A stretch of 30,002 nt of DNA from Prolixibacteraceae bacterium (lineage in GTDB: Bacteria > Bacteroidota > Bacteroidia > Bacteroidales > Prolixibacteraceae): the NCBI GenBank assembly GCA_017998095.1, contig JAGODU010000035.1, forward strand, positions 1-30,002. Reading direction: 5' to 3'. A program made the position numbers and the translations under genes. The notes under the pieces are model-generated. The model searched no databases. It was not told the origin of the DNA and saw only the letters and a program-made list of their open reading frames with translations. Below are positions 1 through 7,182 of this stretch, piece by piece (the stretch's first letter is position 1; each line of letters opens with the position of its first letter).

Positions 1-47
1 CAAGCAAAGAAAACAAATAGTAAACCAATCCCGATAAACGCCACCCC

Positions 48-839
48 ATGAAGATAAGATACCACCTCACAGCAGTTATTATTCTGCTTTTAAGCGCCTG
101 TACTTCCCAGGAGAAACTTGCTTACCTAAGTAATCTTCCTGAAACAGGTGGTGAACAATTTTTTCCTATGGATATCCCTGATTACAAAATCCAGCACAGG
201 GACGTGCTTTATATAACAATAAAGGCAATGACTCCGGATGGAACAATTAAAGACTTTTTGTCATATGGTACAGGAGGGCAGTTGTCCAATGTTGGGCAAA
301 GTGAGGGTGGTGGATATTTATATGGGTATGATGTTAACTCTGAGGGTAATATTGTTATACCTGTTGCTGGCGAGATTAAGGTAATGGGATTGACTCTGGA
401 AGAAACAAGAAAACTTCTTCAGGAAAAGGTGGATTATATTTATAAGGATGCGACAGTCGAATGTAAGTTATTAAGTTTTAAGTTTACTGTAATTGGCGAA
501 GTTCGTGCACCGGGGTCATATATAAATTACAATAATTACCTTACAGTGCTTGAGGCTATTGGAAGAGCTGGAGGTGTAGGAGATTTTGGTCGGCGTGACA
601 ATGTTTTGGTAGTTCGGCCTGTGGATGGAGGATCAAAGACTTTCAACCTGAATCTGCAGGACAAAAACCTTCTTTCAAGTGAAGCTTATTTCTTGTTACC
701 AAATGATGTCGTTATTGTTGAACCTGTTAAACAGAGAATCTTTAATCTTAATCTTCCGACAGTTTCATTTATTCTTACAACAATTACTTCCGCTATAACC
801 ACAACCTTGTTGTTTATTAATTATTTTGGTAATAATTAA
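48..839 (+). CDS. wza: Polysaccharide export outer-membrane lipoprotein (Wza-like)
   Basis: Probable outer-membrane channel of a Wzx/Wzy-type capsule or exopolysaccharide exporter. The N-terminus is a lipoprotein signal: K2/R4, a hydrophobic run, then lipobox LLSAC with the acylated cysteine at residue 18. Residues about 45-140 fit the Poly_export domain (start 'YKIQHRDVLYITI'; 'GNIVIPVAGEIKVMGLTLEE'). The stretch from about 145 ('FTVIGEVRAPGSY', 'TVLEAIGRAGGV') is a typical SLBB domain. A hydrophobic helix near the C-terminus (about 235-258) is usual for the short Bacteroidota members, which lack the multiple SLBB repeats of Escherichia coli Wza. It is the first gene in the window, 66 bases upstream of its expected partner, the Wzc-like kinase. 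Whether transcription starts here or further upstream cannot be seen. Family assignment is secure; the exported polymer is unknown. Confidence 0.93.
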   Translation: MKIRYHLTAVIILLLSACTSQEKLAYLSNLPETGGEQFFPMDIPDYKIQHRDVLYITIKAMTPDGTIKDFLSYGTGGQLSNVGQSEGGGYLYGYDVNSEGNIVIPVAGEIKVMGLTLEETRKLLQEKVDYIYKDATVECKLLSFKFTVIGEVRAPGSYINYNNYLTVLEAIGRAGGVGDFGRRDNVLVVRPVDGGSKTFNLNLQDKNLLSSEAYFLLPNDVVIVEPVKQRIFNLNLPTVSFILTTITSAITTTLLFINYFGNN

Positions 840-905
840 GTGTTATTATAGGTTTAAGGCTACATTCGTTTACCGGTAATTACAAATAACTATTCAATAT
901 TTAAT

Positions 906-3338
906 ATGAATACTCTCACTGAATCCCAGCTATATGACTCCCTGACAGAAGATAGTTCTGTAGATTTAAAGCGATATTTATCGTTGTTTATCAGTAACTG
1001 GTACTGGTTTGCCATATCACTGTTCATCGCTCTAAGTCTTGCTTATGGTATTAATCGATGGTCAGAAAATATTTATACTGTTTCATCCACATTATTAATA
1101 AAAGACAATCAGTTTGGGGGAGGTGTTTCAAATTTTAGCAATATTTTCCCCGGGAGTAATGTTTATCAGAGTGATCAGAACCTTAAGAACGAAGTTGGAA
1201 TTTTGAAATCTTTTTTCCTTAATTACAGGGTGATGGAAGAATTATCAGATTTTCATGTTGTTTATGTCAGTATTGGAAGGAGAGGAATTGTTGAGTCCCG
1301 AATTTATAAAAATGCACCATTCATAGTTGAGTATGATTCTTTGGATAAACAAACCAAAGGTGTTGCGGTTACTGTGCGTTTTTTATCCCAGGATAAATAT
1401 GAGCTTGAAATTAATAGTGACATAGATTTTAAGAAAACTATGTCCTTTGGAGAGAGGTTTAATGAAATGGGTTTCGATTTCACCATTGTTCCTGATTCAG
1501 AAAGGTTCACTTTTGATCCTGATGAATCAAACAGGTACTATTTCTACTTCGTAAGCCCTATTGCACTAGCAAACCAATATAGGCATAAATTAAGTGCCTT
1601 GCCAATAGAAGAAGATGCAACTCTTGTTACACTTTCAGTTAGTGGCTTAGTCCCTCGTCAGGAAGCAGATTATCTTAATAAGCTAATGGATATTTATCTT
1701 CTACAGGGGTTAGAGGTTAAGAACAAAACAGCAGAGAAGACGATTGAATTTATTGATGGTCAGATTGGTTCTATCTCAGATTCTTTGAGAATAGTCGAAA
1801 ATACTTTGGAAAATTTTCGCTTGTCCAACAGGCTGATAGATCTGAGCTCGGAAGGTAGTTATATTCAGAGCCGTTTGGAAAGATTAGAGGATGAACGAAG
1901 CAACCTTGTGCTTCAGAAGAAATATTATGAATATTTGCAGGAATATATAAGCTCAAAATCAGAGACTGGTGATATTGTATCACCTGGTTCGATGGGGGTG
2001 ACAAATTCATCTTTGGAGAGACAGGTTGCTGAGCTTGCAACTCTGCAGGAGCAAAAAAGAAGGTTAAAAGTTAATATTTCTGAAGATCTGCCGGCGATAA
2101 CAGTCATTGACAATGGAATTAATAACGTTAAGGCTCTGATTACAGAAAACGTAAAAAGCAGTGTTAGTGCACTCGACAACACAATCAGGGAATCTGAAAA
2201 GAGGATTACACAGGTTGAAGCAGAATTGAACAAGCTACCGGGAACAGAAAGGAGGCTTATAAACATCCAGAGAAAATTTGACTTGAATAATACTGTTTAT
2301 AATTATCTCCTTGAGAAGAAGGCTGAAGCTGGTATCGCTAGGGCTTCAAATGTTTCTGATAACAGAATAATTGACTATGCAGAACCTTTTAATTCAGCAA
2401 GGATAAGTCCGAAGACCAGAAAGAACAATCTAATGGCTATTATGCTTGGCATGTTTATTCCGGTTATTCTAATCATTCTGATTGATTTTTTCAATAATAA
2501 GATAATTGATAAAAAGGATGTTGAGAAAGGTACAAAAGCCCCTGTAATCGGATTCATAAGCCATAATAACCTGCAAACAGAGATGCCTGTGAAAGAAAAG
2601 CCGGGATCCACGCTTGCTGAATCATTCAGGTCTGTCCGCACTAATTTGAAATACTTTATTAAGGATACTCAAAATCCCGTTATTTCTGTTAGCTCAACTG
2701 TTAGCTCGGAGGGTAAGACTTTTGTTTCAGCTAATCTTGCTGCAATTATTGCCTTAAATGGGAAGAAGGTTCTGCTTGTTGGCCTGGATCTGAGAAAGCC
2801 CAGAATTAACAAGATCTTTGGAGTTGATAATAAAACGGGATTAAGTAATTATTTGATAGGCCAGGAGAAATATGATAACATTATTATCCCATCCGAAATT
2901 GAAAATCTCTGGTATGCTACCTCAGGACCCGTTCCTCCAAATCCTGCAGAACTTATTGATTCAGAGGAAATGAAGGCTTTTATAGCAAAAGCTAAAAAGC
3001 AGTTTGACTTCATTATTATAGATACGCCTCCGGTTGCGATAGTTACGGATGCCTTACTTGTTGCTCCCTTTACTGATCTCTATCTGTTTGTTGTGAGGCA
3101 GCGGTATTCCTCAAGGAATACGCTTGAACTGGTTGAAGAAATGAGGAAAAACAGCAGTATAAAAAACCTTGGAGTTGTTATAAATGATATCAGCCTCACA
3201 GGCTATTACGGTTATGGACTGCGATATGGATATGCATCAGGTTATGGATATTACTATGGTTATAACTATTATGGTCATGGCAAATACGGGAGGTATGGAT
3301 ATAAAGATAAGGCTGCCGGCTATTATAATGAAGAATAA
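906..3338 (+). CDS. wzc: Polysaccharide co-polymerase with BY-kinase domain (Wzc-like)
   Basis: Inner-membrane chain-length regulator and autophosphorylating tyrosine kinase (810 aa). A Wzz domain starts with a membrane helix at about 32-47. A long coiled-coil-rich periplasmic part (about 270-460) ends in the usual GNVR-type region, and a second helix lies near 508-527. The cytoplasmic kinase follows: Walker A-type 'SSEGKT' with Lys604, the Walker A' strand 'VLLVGLDLRKP', and Walker B 'FIIIDTPP' with Asp706. The C-terminus is a Gly/Tyr-rich tail with 17 tyrosines in about 45 residues, the expected autophosphorylation cluster. The fused Wzz-kinase form is usual in Gram-negative bacteria. It follows the Wza-like gene in the same direction, consistent with co-transcription. 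No cognate phosphatase (Wzb) is in the window. Confidence 0.95.
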   Translation: MNTLTESQLYDSLTEDSSVDLKRYLSLFISNWYWFAISLFIALSLAYGINRWSENIYTVSSTLLIKDNQFGGGVSNFSNIFPGSNVYQSDQNLKNEVGILKSFFLNYRVMEELSDFHVVYVSIGRRGIVESRIYKNAPFIVEYDSLDKQTKGVAVTVRFLSQDKYELEINSDIDFKKTMSFGERFNEMGFDFTIVPDSERFTFDPDESNRYYFYFVSPIALANQYRHKLSALPIEEDATLVTLSVSGLVPRQEADYLNKLMDIYLLQGLEVKNKTAEKTIEFIDGQIGSISDSLRIVENTLENFRLSNRLIDLSSEGSYIQSRLERLEDERSNLVLQKKYYEYLQEYISSKSETGDIVSPGSMGVTNSSLERQVAELATLQEQKRRLKVNISEDLPAITVIDNGINNVKALITENVKSSVSALDNTIRESEKRITQVEAELNKLPGTERRLINIQRKFDLNNTVYNYLLEKKAEAGIARASNVSDNRIIDYAEPFNSARISPKTRKNNLMAIMLGMFIPVILIILIDFFNNKIIDKKDVEKGTKAPVIGFISHNNLQTEMPVKEKPGSTLAESFRSVRTNLKYFIKDTQNPVISVSSTVSSEGKTFVSANLAAIIALNGKKVLLVGLDLRKPRINKIFGVDNKTGLSNYLIGQEKYDNIIIPSEIENLWYATSGPVPPNPAELIDSEEMKAFIAKAKKQFDFIIIDTPPVAIVTDALLVAPFTDLYLFVVRQRYSSRNTLELVEEMRKNSSIKNLGVVINDISLTGYYGYGLRYGYASGYGYYYGYNYYGHGKYGRYGYKDKAAGYYNEE

Positions 3339-3356
3339 GAAATTTCTGTCACGATG

Positions 3357-3404
3357 CAATCACCCAATCACCCAATCTCTCAATCACTCAATCATCCAAT
3401 GGAT
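3357..3404 (+). repeat. Octamer tandem repeat, CAATCAYY type, before rfbF
   Basis: Six consecutive 8-base units start with CAAT: CAATCACC twice, then CAATCTCT, CAATCACT, CAATCATC and CAATGGAT. The array fills the gap between the Wzc stop (3338) and the rfbF start codon, and its last unit contains the ATG at 3399. An in-frame ATG at 3354 would translate the array as an Asn/His/Pro/Ser-rich leader that other RfbF proteins do not have. Because 8 is not a multiple of 3, a copy-number change would alter the frame of that leader but not of the ATG at 3399. Similar octamers recur at 4204-4221 (inverted) and inside rfbG. Confidence 0.85.
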
Positions 3405-4193
3405 CTCTCGATACCGGTAATCATACTCTGCGGCGGCATGGGAACCCGCCTTCGCGAGGAGACGGAATATAAGCCCAAGCCAATGGTTGAAATTGGTGGG
3501 AAACCAATCTTGTGGCATATTATGAAGCATTATGCTTTTTATGGGTTTAAGAATTTTATTCTGGCATTAGGATATAAAGGGAATATCATACGTGATTATT
3601 TTCTGAATTACTATACTTACAATTCCGATTTTACAGTAAGTCTAGGAGAAGGAGGAAAGATTAGAAATCATAACGAATGTATAAAGGATGATTGGACAGT
3701 TACGCTTGTTGAAACTGGAGCTAACAGCATGACTGGTTATCGTGTCAAGGTCGCAGGTAGGTATGTTAAAGGTCAGAATTTTATGGTAACCTATGGAGAC
3801 GCGGTATCAAATGTAGATCTCGAAAAGCTTATACGGTTTCATATGGAACAGGGATTAAAAGGTACTGTAACAGGCGTATATCCACCGTCACGGTTTGGAG
3901 ATCTTGAAACTGAAGGGAACCAGGTCAGGAAGTTCTACGAAAAGGTTAAGGATGAAAATCGTCAGGAACCTATCAACGGTGGTTATTTTGTATTTAAAAG
4001 GGAGTTCCTTGATCTGATACCTGAAGATCCTTCGGTCGATCTTGAGCGGGTTCCCATGAAAATGCTTACAGAAAGCTCTCAGTTGGCTGTATTCCGTCAT
4101 AAGGGCTTCTGGCAGTGCATGGATACTTATCGGGACAATCAGTTGCTCGAAAAAATGTGGAAAGAGAATCCGGTTTGGAAGATTTGGGATTGA
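3399..4193 (+). CDS. rfbF: Glucose-1-phosphate cytidylyltransferase
   Basis: Makes CDP-glucose from CTP and glucose 1-phosphate (EC 2.7.7.33), the entry step of CDP-deoxysugar pathways. The N-terminal nucleotide-binding signature 'ILCGGMGTRLREETEYKPKP' is diagnostic, followed by 'MVEIGGKPILWHIMKHY'. Further hallmarks are 'VTYGDAVSNVD', 'INGGYFVFKREFLDLI' and 'HKGFWQCMDTYRDNQLLE'. I place the start at 3399 (264 aa, close to the roughly 257 aa of the Salmonella enzyme). The alternative ATG at 3354 only adds 15 residues encoded by the octamer repeat. It forms a pathway pair with the dehydratase gene just downstream; the 119-base gap between them holds two kinds of repeats. The base composition appears less AT-rich than the glycosyltransferase genes further on. 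Confidence 0.95.
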   Translation: MDLSIPVIILCGGMGTRLREETEYKPKPMVEIGGKPILWHIMKHYAFYGFKNFILALGYKGNIIRDYFLNYYTYNSDFTVSLGEGGKIRNHNECIKDDWTVTLVETGANSMTGYRVKVAGRYVKGQNFMVTYGDAVSNVDLEKLIRFHMEQGLKGTVTGVYPPSRFGDLETEGNQVRKFYEKVKDENRQEPINGGYFVFKREFLDLIPEDPSVDLERVPMKMLTESSQLAVFRHKGFWQCMDTYRDNQLLEKMWKENPVWKIWD

Positions 4194-4203
4194 AGGCAAG
4201 ATA

Positions 4204-4221
4204 GAATGATTGGCTGATTGG
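4204..4221 (-). repeat. Inverted octamer pair behind rfbF
   Basis: Read on the minus strand this is CCAATCAG followed by CCAATCAT, the same 8-base unit family as the array at 3357-3404 but in opposite orientation. The two elements therefore bracket rfbF as short inverted repeats. This one abuts the longer imperfect inverted repeat that starts at about 4220. Confidence 0.6.
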
Positions 4222-4300
4222 AGCACGGATGACACAGATCAGACGGATTTTCATGGACTTTAATTTGTGTGAATCCGTAATATCTATGTCATCAGTGTTC
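4221..4300. repeat. Imperfect inverted repeat element, copy A (rfbF-rfbG gap)
   Basis: The left arm GAGCACGGATGACACAGAT (4221-4239) continues into ACGGATT. The reverse complement of the right arm, ending at 4300, reads GAACACTGATGACATAGAT and then also reaches ACGGATT. The arms are about 30 bases long and could fold into a long imperfect hairpin in RNA or single-stranded DNA. Related copies lie at 5899-5978 and 7126-7175. The element ends 12 bases before the rfbG start codon. It contains no open frame. Confidence 0.85.
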
Positions 4301-4312
4301 TAAATTAATATT

Positions 4313-5389
4313 ATGCAAGGGTTTAAAGACTTCTATAAAAACAAGAAAGTCCTGGTTACCGGTCATACTGGTTTCAAGGGCTCGTGGTTAACTATCTGGT
4401 TAAAGAGATTGGGAGCGGAAGTTGTTGGGATAGCCCTTGATCCCTTAACTGACAGAGATTTATTTCTTCTTGCAAAACTTTCAGATAAAATCAAAGACTA
4501 CAGAGAGGATATCAGAAACATTGACAAGATTCAGGAAATTCTAATTTATGAAAAACCTGATATTATCTTTCATCTTGCTGCCCAGGCACTGGTCTTACCC
4601 GGTTATGAAAATCCTGTTTCAACATTCGAAACAAATGTTATGGGTACTGTCAATATCCTTGAAGTCTGCAGGCATACTCCCTCTGTAAAGCAAATAATCA
4701 TTGTTACAACCGACAAGGTTTACGATAACAAAGAAACATTGACCGGTTACAGGGAAACAGATCCCCTTGGAGGCTATGATCCTTACAGTGCCAGCAAAGC
4801 TGCAGCCGAAATCGTAACCCAATCCTATAGACTCTCATTCTCTCAATCAACCAATCAATCAATTTCAACTGTCAGAGCCGGCAACGTCATTGGTGGAGGC
4901 GATTGGTCCCGATACAGGCTTGTTCCGGATATTATCAGGTCGCTTGAAACAAATACCCCCGTGATAATAAGGAATCCTGAAGCGATTCGACCATGGCAGC
5001 ATGTCCTTGAGCCTCTAAGTGGATATCTTCTTCTTGCTCTCAGAATGTTGGAAGATCCGCAAAAATATTCAGGACCATGGAACTTTGGGCCCTGTGAAAA
5101 AAATAGTGGATGTGTAAGAGATGTGGCAGATATGCTTATCTCTATATGGGGTAACGGGGAATGGAAGCCTGAAAGGGAAACAGGGAAGTTACATGAAGCA
5201 GGCCTGCTGAGGCTGAACATTGCCAAATCACAAGATATTCTTGGATGGAATCCTGTAATGGACTTCAGGGAAGCTGTTAAATGGACGGCAGAATGGTATA
5301 AAACTTACAAGGGACTTGATGTATTTAAGCTTTGTGTGGATCAGATAGAAAGGTATACCGCTAAATGGAATTCTGCGAGCTTGAAATAG
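4313..5389 (+). CDS. rfbG: CDP-glucose 4,6-dehydratase
   Basis: NAD-dependent short-chain dehydrogenase/reductase that converts CDP-glucose to CDP-4-dehydro-6-deoxyglucose (EC 4.2.1.45). The Rossmann motif is 'VTGHTGFKGSWL' (GxxGxxG), the active-site strand 'VTTDKVY', the catalytic YxxxK 'PYSASKAAAE', and the family-specific 'RAGNVIGGGDW' and 'RPWQHVLEPLSGYL'. At 358 aa it matches the usual size. Residues about 174-187 are encoded by CAATCA-type octamer repeats, in a segment that is variable in the family. The start ATG at 4313 leads directly into the core fold. Its end overlaps the epimerase gene by 25 bases, suggesting translational coupling. Together with rfbF this fixes a CDP-linked rather than dTDP- or GDP-linked pathway. 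Confidence 0.95.
   Translation: MQGFKDFYKNKKVLVTGHTGFKGSWLTIWLKRLGAEVVGIALDPLTDRDLFLLAKLSDKIKDYREDIRNIDKIQEILIYEKPDIIFHLAAQALVLPGYENPVSTFETNVMGTVNILEVCRHTPSVKQIIIVTTDKVYDNKETLTGYRETDPLGGYDPYSASKAAAEIVTQSYRLSFSQSTNQSISTVRAGNVIGGGDWSRYRLVPDIIRSLETNTPVIIRNPEAIRPWQHVLEPLSGYLLLALRMLEDPQKYSGPWNFGPCEKNSGCVRDVADMLISIWGNGEWKPERETGKLHEAGLLRLNIAKSQDILGWNPVMDFREAVKWTAEWYKTYKGLDVFKLCVDQIERYTAKWNSASLK
4832..4863 (+). repeat. Octamer repeat embedded in the rfbG coding region
   Basis: Four successive 8-base units (CTCTCATT, CTCTCAAT, CAACCAAT, CAATCAAT) lie inside the rfbG reading frame and belong to the same sequence family as the array at 3357-3404. They encode the Ser/Gln/Asn-rich stretch 'SFSQSTNQSIS' just before the conserved 'RAGNVIGGGDW'. 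The frame stays open through the repeat. Confidence 0.65.
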
Positions 5390-5910
5390 CAGGATTATTT
5401 GAAATAATTCCTGGGCCTCATTTTGATGAACGTGGATTCTTTATGCGTGCATATGATATTGATGAGTTCAGGAATCATGGTGTGCACAGGGAATGGGTGC
5501 AGGAGAATCATTCACGATCTGAAAGAAAAGGAATAATAAGAGGCTTGCACTTCCAGGTTAATCCATATTCCGAAACAAAACTGGTAAGATGTATCAGGGG
5601 TGAAATATTTGATGTTGCCGTTGATCTGAGGAAAGGATCAAAAACATTCGGTAAATGGCATGGAATTTCTTTGTCTGAAGAGAATAAAAAGATGTTTTAT
5701 ATCCCTCGGGGATTTGCTCATGGATTTTGCACCTTGACTGACATTAGTGAAGTCGTTTACAAAGTTGATAATTATTATTCTGCTGAGCACGAAAGAGGAT
5801 TGCTTTGGAACGATGCTGATATAGCGATTGAATGGCCAGTAAAAGAAGTGATACTTTCTGCCAAAGATCAAAAAAACATGACTCTTAAATCATTAATAGA
5901 ACTCGGATGA
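5365..5910 (+). CDS. Nucleotide-sugar 3,5-epimerase, RmlC-like cupin
   Basis: Member of the dTDP-4-dehydrorhamnose 3,5-epimerase family (181 aa, normal size), expected to epimerise C3 and/or C5 of a 4-keto-6-deoxyhexose nucleotide. Family motifs are 'FDERGFF', 'RGLHFQ' with the catalytic-base His62, 'GEIFDVAVDLRKGS', 'IPRGFAHGF' and 'VVYKVDNYY' with Tyr132; Asp168 is in 'SAKD'. Its coupling to rfbG (25-base overlap) argues that the substrate is CDP-4-dehydro-6-deoxyglucose rather than the dTDP form. CDP-sugar epimerases of this family are known from ascarylose pathways. Oddity: the last codons and the TGA stop (GAACTCGGATGA) lie inside the inverted-repeat element at 5899-5978, so that element defines the C-terminus. 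Substrate and product stereochemistry are inferred. Confidence 0.88.
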   Translation: MEFCELEIAGLFEIIPGPHFDERGFFMRAYDIDEFRNHGVHREWVQENHSRSERKGIIRGLHFQVNPYSETKLVRCIRGEIFDVAVDLRKGSKTFGKWHGISLSEENKKMFYIPRGFAHGFCTLTDISEVVYKVDNYYSAEHERGLLWNDADIAIEWPVKEVILSAKDQKNMTLKSLIELG

Positions 5911-5978
5911 CACAGATTAAACGGATAATCTCGGATTTGAATTAGTATAAATCTGTCAAATCCGTGTCATCAGTGTTC
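5899..5978. repeat. Imperfect inverted repeat element, copy B
   Basis: The left arm GAACTCGGATGACACAGATT (5899-5918) is nearly the same as copy A at 4221. The reverse complement of the right arm, ending at 5978, reads GAACACTGATGACACGGATT. The arms pair imperfectly over about 30 bases around a short AT-rich centre. The stop codon of the epimerase gene (TGA, 5908-5910) is inside the left arm. The right arm ends 15 bases before the aminotransferase start codon. Confidence 0.88.
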
Positions 5979-5993
5979 CAATAGAAATTAACA

Positions 5994-7124
5994 ATGAACA
6001 TACGTCTATTCAAACCGTCCCTTGGCGAAGAAGAATTACAGGCAATTAAAGAGGCATTTGATCGATCCTGGGTTGGTTTAGGGCCTAAAGTTGCAGAATT
6101 TGAAGAAGCCTGGAGAAAGTTTATTGGATGCAAGATGGCTGTCGGGGTGAACTCCGCTACCGCAGCCCTTCACCTTGCTTTAGCATGTTTCAGGTTTGCT
6201 GAAAGAAAGAAAGTTCTCGTACCTTCACTTACTTTCTCAGCAACAGCATCAGCTGTGTTATACAATCGTCTGATTCCCGTTTTTGTTGATTCGGACCCGG
6301 TAACCCTTGGGATGAGTTTTGAAGACCTGGACAAGAAATACGATAAGGATTGTGTTGCAGTTATTCCGGTTCATTATGCAGGACATCCTGTACCAATGGA
6401 TAAACTCGTTACATGGGCAAGATGTAAGGGGCTGAAAGTAGTTGAGGATTGTGCTCATACTGCAGGAGGTGTTTATAAAGGAAAAACACTTGGTACATGG
6501 GGTGATATAGGATGTTTCAGCTTTGAGGAGAAGAAATGTATGACCACTGGTGACGGGGGTATGATGGTTACAAATGATCCTGAGCTTTTCACGGATGTAA
6601 AAGCCATGCGCTGGGTGGGGATCGATAAGGACAATTGGAAAACTGCACAGGCATATACAACTGTAAATCATGATGCAATGCATTGGTTTTATGAACTTAA
6701 AGTGTTGGGCTACAAGTATAATATGAATGATCTGGCGGCATCGATCGGCCTTGTTCAACTAAAGAAACTTCCGGCTTTCAACAGACGGCGATCGGAGATT
6801 ATCAGCCAGTATCTGAGTGGAATAAAAACAATTAGTGGAATTGAACCTTTGCTCCCGTTTGAGCCTGATAATTATTCCTATCAGATGTTTGGTATCAGGG
6901 CTGACAAGCGGGATGAACTGATGATTTACCTGAAAAGCAAAGGTATCGCAACTGGTTGCCATTATACTCCACTCTCCGTTCAGCCATTGTTTGATAATTA
7001 TGGTCGGAACTGTTCTTATATAGAAAAAGAAGCGAACCGATTCATTACTTTGCCCCTTCATGCAGATCTAAAAAATGAGGAAGTCAATTACATCATAAAA
7101 GCTTTAATGGAACACAAATTATAA
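5994..7124 (+). CDS. DegT/DnrJ/EryC1/StrS-family sugar aminotransferase
   Basis: PLP-dependent aminotransferase of nucleotide 4-keto (or 3-keto) sugars, 376 aa, typical length. Seen: 'GVNSATAALHLAL' (cofactor-phosphate loop), 'VPSLTFSATASAV', 'VIPVHYAGHP', 'VVEDCAHTAGG' with Asp152, and 'GCFSFEEKKCMTTGDGG', in which Lys181 aligns with the lysine that binds PLP. The lysine matters: the CDP-sugar 3-dehydrase RfbH of the same superfamily has histidine there and a 2Fe-2S cluster, and no such cysteine set is apparent here. I therefore infer transamination, most simply of CDP-4-dehydro-6-deoxyhexose to a CDP-4-amino-4,6-dideoxyhexose. It stands between epimerase and acyltransferase, as in other amino-sugar cassettes. 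The regiochemistry is not proven. Confidence 0.88.
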   Translation: MNIRLFKPSLGEEELQAIKEAFDRSWVGLGPKVAEFEEAWRKFIGCKMAVGVNSATAALHLALACFRFAERKKVLVPSLTFSATASAVLYNRLIPVFVDSDPVTLGMSFEDLDKKYDKDCVAVIPVHYAGHPVPMDKLVTWARCKGLKVVEDCAHTAGGVYKGKTLGTWGDIGCFSFEEKKCMTTGDGGMMVTNDPELFTDVKAMRWVGIDKDNWKTAQAYTTVNHDAMHWFYELKVLGYKYNMNDLAASIGLVQLKKLPAFNRRRSEIISQYLSGIKTISGIEPLLPFEPDNYSYQMFGIRADKRDELMIYLKSKGIATGCHYTPLSVQPLFDNYGRNCSYIEKEANRFITLPLHADLKNEEVNYIIKALMEHKL

Positions 7125-7125
7125 G

Positions 7126-7175
7126 GATGATCAAAGATCAGTGTAAATCAATAAAATCCGTGTCATCAGTCTTCC
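7126..7175. repeat. Shortened copy C of the inverted-repeat element
   Basis: GGATGATCAAAGAT is followed by AATCAATAAAATCCGTGTCATCAGTCTTC. The right arm closely matches the right arms of copies A and B (AATCCGTGTCATCAGTGTTC in B), while the left arm is degenerate. The copy starts 2 bases after the aminotransferase stop and ends 7 bases before the acyltransferase start, so it fills the whole gap. No further convincing copy was found in the window. Confidence 0.7.
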
Positions 7176-7182
7176 GTCAATT

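Noticed and set aside
870..879. Palindrome TTACCGGTAA before wzc, with TACCGGTA again near 3412.
   Set aside because: Two short palindromes, one inside coding sequence, are not enough to propose an operator.
3357..3404. CRISPR-like array.
   Set aside because: Units are 8 bases with no spacers and there are no cas genes; it is a simple tandem repeat.
3184..3420. Open frame rich in Met, Ile and Asp overlapping the end of the Wzc-like gene.
   Set aside because: It is the shifted-frame reading of the Tyr/Gly-repeat tail; its periodic look comes from the repetitive codons of the real gene.
6258..6758. 166-codon antisense open frame inside the aminotransferase gene.
   Set aside because: The sense strand carries all family motifs of an aminotransferase; the antisense product has no recognisable motif and no start signals.
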